Notes under the pieces: generated by a model
What the model was told of the DNA's origin: nothing
The model's input: only the letters and a program-made list of their open reading frames with translations
Databases searched by the model: none
Translations under genes and position numbers: made by a program
Shown: positions 57,709 through 64,000 of the stretch, in pieces
Layout of the letters: each line of letters begins with the position of its first letter
Numbering within the stretch: position 1 is the stretch's first letter
Assembly: GCF_023101765.2 (NCBI RefSeq)
Contig: NC_064221.1
Location: forward strand, 10,101,465 to 10,165,464
From: Spodoptera frugiperda
Taxonomy: Eukaryota > Arthropoda > Insecta > Lepidoptera > Noctuidae
Direction: 5' to 3'
DNA length: 64,000 nt

Positions 57709-58031
57709 ATAGTGTACAATGTGGTCTACAACTTATACTCATGAAGATAATGATACTCATCCTAATCAGATACTCATGAAGCCTTACACCAACCAAATTT
57801 AAAAAACAAAGTTACCAGTTACAATTCATTATAAATCACAATTCCAAGTATCTAAGATTTTTTATCAAATAATCGTCCGTGTGGTCCTAGGATACGTGAT
57901 ACTGTGCTTCTAGAGATGTTAATCGCATTGTAAATAATCTCACATATAAATTATTGGCTGGTAACGGTGTAGATGTTCCACTAAATATTGACAGGTTTTT
58001 CAAAAGGCTTTTGTTAATCCTTGAAGAGGAT

Positions 58032-58245
58032 GGTAGTGTGAGTGAGTGTCAACGGAGGCCCAATTACCACCTACCGAATCTTCCGAATCCCTGATTCCCC
58101 AACAACCCTTCTTTTGAGGAGGAAATCATCCAATGTCTTCTCCCACCTTAGGTGAAGCGAGGTGCCAGACTCTTACTGACTTAAAACCACCCCGTTCCTA
58201 CTGCTGCTTTTCGAGCCGGAGCCCCGCTAACTCGCTAGGCAGTAT
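58032..58245 (+). repeat. Family A fragment fused to a family B repeat
   Basis: GTGAGTGTCAACGGAGGCCC...CCCCAACAACCCTTC (family A) runs directly into GAGGAGGAAATCATCCAATG (family B start, about 58112). Insertion of B into A is likely. Confidence 0.6.
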
Positions 58246-58707
58246 GCAATATCAGTGAACCTAGGTGCTCGTTTCAAAGTGTAGCTTCATACACTTAACC
58301 TAATGTTGATTACATACAATCCCAAAATATGTGACATTACTTATGTCCTAAGGATTTTAGAAAATCTTAATAAAACCAATATTATTTCTCCCTATCCGGG
58401 AATCGCCAATCAGTCAGTACCCTCTTGAATAGCAATGCAATGTCAGGTTTAAAATACAATTTTTCTAACTGAATAGCCTCAAACTGATGAAGTTCAATTG
58501 ACTGGAATTGATCTTGACTGTGGTCTAGCGATAGTAATCGATAGTTTACAATTGAGTTCCTGTCTCAACTTGTTAAGTCAAATGAAGTTAATAATAATAT
58601 TGGCAGATTAATTCAATATTGTATTTTTTGGTGTAAGGTCAAAGTCGGGATTTCCAAGACATTAAATAGCTCAGAGACTCCGAAAACGATCGCACAATAT
58701 TTATACA

Positions 58708-58963
58708 CATAATATCGCGCCTTTTTATCCCCTAAGGGGTAGGCAGAAGTGCTCATAACGGCACGTAATGCATCTATACAATGTACGCCTACTTTTCAGC
58801 ATTTGTGTTATAAGACCCATGGGGGTCAGCCTATTGCCATATACTGGGCACAATTCCAGACTCCATAGTACTACTGAGAAATTTTCGAAAACCGAAAAAT
58901 ACCTAGTACCTAATACTTTGCCCGACTTGTCCGGCAGTTGCACTTGCGACCACTCCATTAGCG
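58708..58963 (-). repeat. tRNA-derived SINE, family F
   Basis: Complement copy: ATCCCCTAAGGGGTAGGCAG through CAGCCTATTGCCATATACTG and a shortened head. Confidence 0.65.
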
Positions 58964-59317
58964 AAGCACACACGATCAAATAGAAATAAACTAGGTATCC
59001 TATAAAATAAACACTAAAACAATGCGTCAAAGACAAAAACAGTTATTAATAACGGACTTAGTCTTAACACTCACATTGCAACCAGACATCCAAATATTAT
59101 AAATCTCGCGTGGGCATACTTTTAATTACAATAAGCCCACACGACATAGTGGGATGTAGCACATAAGTAGCAACGTGTAAAATTATTTAGCACCTCTACG
59201 TGTTGCTAAAATACCAAGCATTTGTTAATGTTTATCATTAGCTTAGTAATATTGTACCTAAAGAGGAGGGATTTGGTTGTTTGTTTGTTTATTTGCATGA
59301 AGTAGGGTTTGAAACTA

Positions 59318-59424
59318 TTGAACCACATTTGACGTTGACTACACTGGTGCGGTGGTTGGGCGACTGTCTGCCGCGCAACTTGTAGCGGATCCGATTCTGA
59401 CATAGAGCAACTCTTTGTGTGATC
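59318..59424 (+). repeat. tRNA-derived SINE, family G, partial
   Basis: GTGCGGTGGTTGGGCGACTG head and CTCTTTGTGTGATCCACTAA. Confidence 0.6.
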
Positions 59425-60179
59425 CACTAATCCTAATGTAACTTTAAAAAAACCATTTCTCCCACTAAACACCGAAAATTTTTACTTTGGAAACAATATA
59501 AAAAAGCTGTAAGCGCGCTGCCAGCTCGCCGACCGCGAGCTTACAGCCCTTTTGTACTGACGTTATGAAGTATACTTATCATACGACATAAGATTTAATG
59601 TTCAAATTTAAATGACAAGTTGGGTTGGAGAAGTGCCTTTAACTGCCGCACTCACAACATTTAATGATTTTGTATCGCAAACAATCGCTAAGGACATGGT
59701 TAAGTAACCATTAAATGACTTTAAGTACGGTGGTATATATGATATACCCTGTAAACAACACGCGGCACGTATGCGAAAAACTAGTATATGTGTAGTTTAC
59801 ATATTATTTGTACATAAAAACACGCTCGGCGGCCGTGACAATGCCGGCCCGTTGTCTAAACACAGCCACTATAATAACTGTTTATACCAGTATAACGAGA
59901 ATATTATTGTGAATATACAAATTTATAAGCCATTTTATCAGTCTGCCGGTTCTCGTATCTTTAAGTAAGACTTTGAATAATTTTACGGGTTGACTCGCTT
60001 GAGTTTGAAGAAGATTTTTATTGTTTTTTTTTATAATAATTATAGTGATACATACTAAATTAACTGAAAATCACGGCTTTCGGCCAATTTCAATAAACTA
60101 TATATCTGTAGACTTGCTTACTAGAGATACAATTTTAACATGCGCTCCATACAAAATGTGTCAAAATTGTATCTCTACT

Positions 60180-60332
60180 TACGTACATTAATGTAGAAAA
60201 GTTCTACTAGTTTCGAGTCACAGAGGGACTCTTCATCATGAGCAGCATGCGCAGAAGCGTTATTTATCATTATTTACGTCACCATTTAACGACGACATCA
60301 ATGTACGTGAGTAAGTACCGTGATTTTTAATT
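60180..60332 (+). repeat. Family E dispersed repeat
   Basis: ACGTACATTAATGTAGAAAA...GTTTCGAGTCACAGAGGGAC...GAGCAGCATGCGCAGAAGCG. Next to a 14-bp-arm inverted repeat at 60123-60176. Confidence 0.6.
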
Positions 60333-61189
60333 AATGTTTTAATTGAATAAATAAACGTAATTGCTGTACATTTATTTGCATGCTTAATCTACCAAATGTT
60401 TGTTAATTAGAAATGCATTAACAAACTCATTTTACAGTTTTATTGGTTATATGCAAAGCTTCTCCCAGCGAATTTGTATGCGCTTAATATGTGGGAATTT
60501 AGGGATTCCTCTCTAAGTATTCCCCTACACTCCCCAAGTAACGCACACACATGCTAAGTTTTACCTTTCCAAGTCTGTAAGTGTTGGCTGTGCTTTGCTT
60601 GTTATTCAAAATGTGTATCTGCCTCCAAATCTTAAATTAAAGGACATGACGTTATGTTATTCACTACAAAACAAGTTAAATACTTATACAGGTATTTCCT
60701 AAACACTACAAAATAAAGAACATTATCCCCCAATGAAGACGATACAACATACAATATCTAATATCTAAATCTAGAATCCGAGTACGAACGTCATACGAAC
60801 ATAACAGTTTTGCGGTGAAGGAAAATGGCGCAGAAACCTGTATTTACGTATTTAAACATTATTATAACGCTGACCTCTCTGTCTACCTCATTATACGTTT
60901 GCCAATTAATAATATGATTTATCTAAGTAGCTCGTCGCATATAAATTAATATTATGTAAAAGTAATTATGTATGCTGATGAGAATTGCAATTTTGTAAGA
61001 CGTAGTAAGTCTTATGTCGCTTCCATAGCCTTACTAGAAGGTGAATACTGTCGAACAATATCGGGTTAGAATTCCAGGTCGGTTATCATAAAGTATTATT
61101 ATAGTATATTTTTGGCAATAGGCTCACCCCTGATTGCCTAACAAATGATCGAAAATGATAGTTGCATTGATTATATGCAACTCTGCTTT

Positions 61190-61436
61190 TAAAAGACTAT
61201 GCTATGTTGCTGTGGATGCGTTTGGCTTCCACCAATCATAATCATTGGTACACATAGCATAGCACTAGTGTAAACGGACGCAGCTAAGCCCACATAGCTT
61301 AATTTTATTTCTAATTGATTTTATATGGAAAGTCTTTACTATCGATGCGCTGTGTACTCGAGCTGCGGCTGCCCACGGCTTAGCTATTACGTCTTTGTAG
61401 CTTGATTACATAGCACATCTCAAGTAGAAAAACACC
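61190..61436. mobile_element. Family I MITE copy
   Basis: GCTATGTTGCTGTGGATGCG, TTTGGCTTCCACCAATCATA and, at the end, GTAGAAAAACACCCTTAGG. Confidence 0.6.
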
Positions 61437-61759
61437 CTTAGGCAAGTCAATTGTAAAAGATTTATATTTATAACCAACGACTCATTCATTAATTCACTCC
61501 GTTACTCATGTTTCAAAAATCATTGATATCAATTTTCCACAACATATATAATTATGTATGGGTTAAAGTATACAACTACTCACACGACACCTGTTCACAC
61601 CACACACATCTGTACACGCAGACACGTCACAAAACTTGTTTGTTTGTTCACTTTGTCATCTTCACTATGTAGTATGTTTTATACTCGACTTGGGAATTTT
61701 ATTTGGTTATTCATTATTGTACATATACGAGTAATTATCTCTTTTTATGACACCTTTTT

Positions 61760-61895
61760 TTTGAGTGGCAAAATCATCCAATGAATTCTGCCGTCTTGAG
61801 TGACGCTAGAAAGAGTGTCAGAAATTCTTACTGATCAATAACCACTCTGTTCCTACCCCTGTTTAAAGCTGGAGCACCGGTAACCCACTAGCTCG
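61760..61895 (+). repeat. Family B dispersed repeat
   Basis: GAGTGGCAAAATCATCCAAT through CACCGGTAACCCACTAGCTC. Confidence 0.65.
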
Positions 61896-61981
61896 TTTAT
61901 GACACCTACTACGTCGTTGAGCTAATCCAAAACGAATGGTGATCCGGTGATTACTATTTGTTTTGCATTAGCCCGTTTTAT

Positions 61982-62066
61982 TATTATATTAAGGAGGACT
62001 AAGGGGGAGGTCTTTGTTCAGCAGTTGACGTCTCTCGGCTGATGATGATGATGATGATGATTATTG
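61982..62066 (-). repeat. Family J dispersed repeat with (GAT)n tail
   Basis: AAGGAGGACTAAGGGGGAGG and CTCGGCTGATGATGATGATG, the complement of the copy at 41462. Confidence 0.55.
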
Positions 62067-62377
62067 TATTATGGTACTTTTCTTGGTCAAAGTCAATTTT
62101 CTGTTGTAATTACACGAAGCGTCCTTTTTAAAACAACTCCCAAAAAGCAGAGCATCTTCAAAATCAATTAAGCTGTGTCTATGTCTTAAAATCGATGATC
62201 ACATCCAACTTAGTCACCACTCACACTCACCAGAATAAATATCCGCGTGGATGACAAACAAAGCCTTCGTGTGTATAATCCAGTTTATACGTAGGTTTGT
62301 AAAGTACTTTTGAAAGATCTTGAGATCAATTTTGTTAATGTTTAATGACTCATTATAAGTACCTTTTTATGTATTTC

Positions 62378-62580
62378 TAAGTATGGGAGAGCCATGCTTC
62401 GGCATGAATGGGCCGGCTTGACTGGAGTGATACCACGGCCTCACAGAAAACCAACGTGACACGATGATAGCGTTGTGCTTCGTTGTGTAAATAAAGTTAC
62501 CGGAGGCCCAGTTACACCCCTTCCCAATGTTCCTAATCCCTGATCTTCCAACAACCCTTACATTTCTAACCCCCATAAGG
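62378..62580 (+). repeat. Family A SINE-like repeat, 3' truncated
   Basis: GTATGGGAGAGCCATGCTTC through CTAACCCCCATAAGG. The 3' third is missing and the sequence changes abruptly into an open frame (see 62589). Confidence 0.65.
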
Positions 62581-63349
62581 TAACAGTCATGCGCTACACG
62601 ACCGAATATCATTCGGAGCGCACAATGTTTGAAGTCCGGCCCGAACCAAGTTCTATCGTGTGTGAGTACTTTTATTATTACTCTACTAAACTCGATCTTC
62701 TACTCTTTGTTTTAAGAAATATACTTCATTGTCTAAAATTTAATTAATTATTGTTATCTAGCCGGCTACTAAAAAAAATCTTTTTTTTTTTAGGGAAACG
62801 CCAATTTTTTTTTTGCAAAAAGACCCAGAAAATATTTACGAATTTTCATCTTTACTTTACGACACAAGGTCGGCCCATCCTTTCAGTTTCCTTATTTTTT
62901 AAACCAACACTCTATGATGCAGAGGTGCTAACTGACGTGTCCGTATTTAGGAGATTGATACACAAAGGCAGACACTCATTAGTGGGTAGTGAACCTTGGA
63001 GGCTTCCGTTTATCGTGGGCGAGTTTACACAAAAAGTTTGCTCACAATTTTATCTAGATTTGTACGGTATAATGAATGCAGATCTTTTAAGAGATGACTT
63101 TTTTTTCACCTCTTGTCTAATTGAAAGATAGGTGCTGAAAGTTTGTTTGTTTTGTTTTAATTGTAGTTAATTAAATGTGAATCTTTAACAAAATTAATTT
63201 AGGAGAGTTTTTTTTGTATGTAAATACTATAGGTTTTGACTGTAAATTATTGACAATACATTTTCACAATGCATTTTTTTTAAAGATGGTTACTAGTGTA
63301 GTTAAGACTCTTCTTTCTTTTCTTTTAAATTAGAACGTTTCCCAACACT

Positions 63350-63510
63350 AGGAATTTTTCCTGTGTGGTGCGTTTACAAACATTCAAGTTCACATACACA
63401 TGACACCCAGACCCGAAACAACAATTTGTGGATCACACAAAGAGTTGCTCCGTGCAGGAATCGAACCCGCTACATGGCACGCCGACCGTTCAGCCAAATA
63501 AAACACACTG
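63350..63510 (-). repeat. tRNA-derived SINE, family G
   Basis: Complement copy with GTGCGTTTACAAACATTCAA, TTTGTGGATCACACAAAGAG and the B-box-like GGAATCGAACCCGCTACATG. Confidence 0.6.
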
Positions 63511-64000
63511 CCGCCTCTAATTGTGCGAGTAATTAGTCAACAACAAATGGGATGACTAAACATAAACATGAACAAATATTTATATACTGCTGGGTTTTTG
63601 GGGTCTTAGGCTTCACTGGCGTTATTTCGTTAGCTCAAACCGAAAACCAAAACCAAAAATAAATTGTATTTACGCATTAAATCATCACTCATGTTGTAAT
63701 CTATGTAAATCTTATTATTAAAAATAAAACTGCAACACCAAGGAAGCAATGTGTTTTCATGCACAATCAAGTAGAGACAATACAAGGCGATAGAGTAACA
63801 AATATAACAATGTACATTGTTGCAGATAACTTCGAACCAGTTATTGAAGGCCATTAGAAGTATTCGCTATGTGGGATGACCGGATAGCAGGTATTGTTAT
63901 TTGATAATATAACAGCACGCTTTTTAATCCACGAAGGAGTTGGTAGAGGTGTACAATATATTATAATTTAAATCTGTTATATATAAATTGTTAGGCTCTA

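Larger units (their letters stand above)
54007..64000. other. Upstream region of the charged-protein gene, repeat-rich
   Basis: The missing 5' exon or exons of the charged-protein gene should lie here or further right, but no minus-strand exon was recognised. Families A, B, E, F, G, H, I and J occur. The rest is AT-rich with only short frames. Confidence 0.4.

Noticed and set aside
54007..64000. Search for the first exon of the charged-protein gene
   Set aside because: No minus-strand frame here has a suitable start, a phase-1 donor and matching composition, so none was called.

Overview
The window looks like nuclear DNA of a moth or butterfly. It is AT-rich, its genes have many introns, it carries a tandem cluster of insect gustatory receptor (Gr) genes, and it is densely scattered with short repeats. 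Several of these repeats I associate with noctuid moths; that placement is from memory and is an inference. No bacterial, viral or CRISPR features were seen.

Layout. (1) 0.2-29 kb: eight Gr genes, called G1-G8 here, on strands -,-,+,+,-,+,+,+. Every complete member has one long first exon (about 227-257 codons) and three short exons, with intron phases 0, 0 and 1. The last exon encodes the TM7 signature of insect Grs (forms such as TNYAFVLLQF or TGYIIVLLQF). G1 runs off the left edge. G2-G7 can be assembled as intact reading frames of 368-397 residues. G8 has a 1268-bp DNA transposon in exon 1, flanked by a TA duplication; removing it restores the frame, and a candidate GT-AG pair near its ends would also splice it out in frame. 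A decayed second copy of the last exon follows G7. (2) 30.65-33.12 kb (-): an intronless NFXL1-like gene with a RING/PHD-like finger, NFX1-type zinc fingers, a charged coiled-coil stretch and a C-terminal membrane anchor. (3) 35.27-54.01 kb (-): eight 3' exons of a large, highly charged, probably disordered protein that I do not recognise (at least 1561 residues), including a 30-bp coding minisatellite. Its 5' exon or exons were not found. (4) 54-64 kb: mostly repeats, with a few small unassigned ORFs.

Mobile DNA. There are many copies of two short families: A (SINE-like) and B (about 150 bp). There are palindromic MITEs with CCAATCAGAGC-like arms (C), a family D repeat carrying a nested internally deleted hAT element with an 8-bp target duplication, a mariner with a large internal deletion, tRNA-derived SINEs (F and G) and several other TIR elements. 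Most lie in introns or between genes.

The Grs would act in the dendritic membrane of taste neurons as ligand-gated channels. NFXL1 and the charged protein appear unrelated to taste. Exon borders were placed by eye from splice consensus, reading frame and comparison between paralogues.
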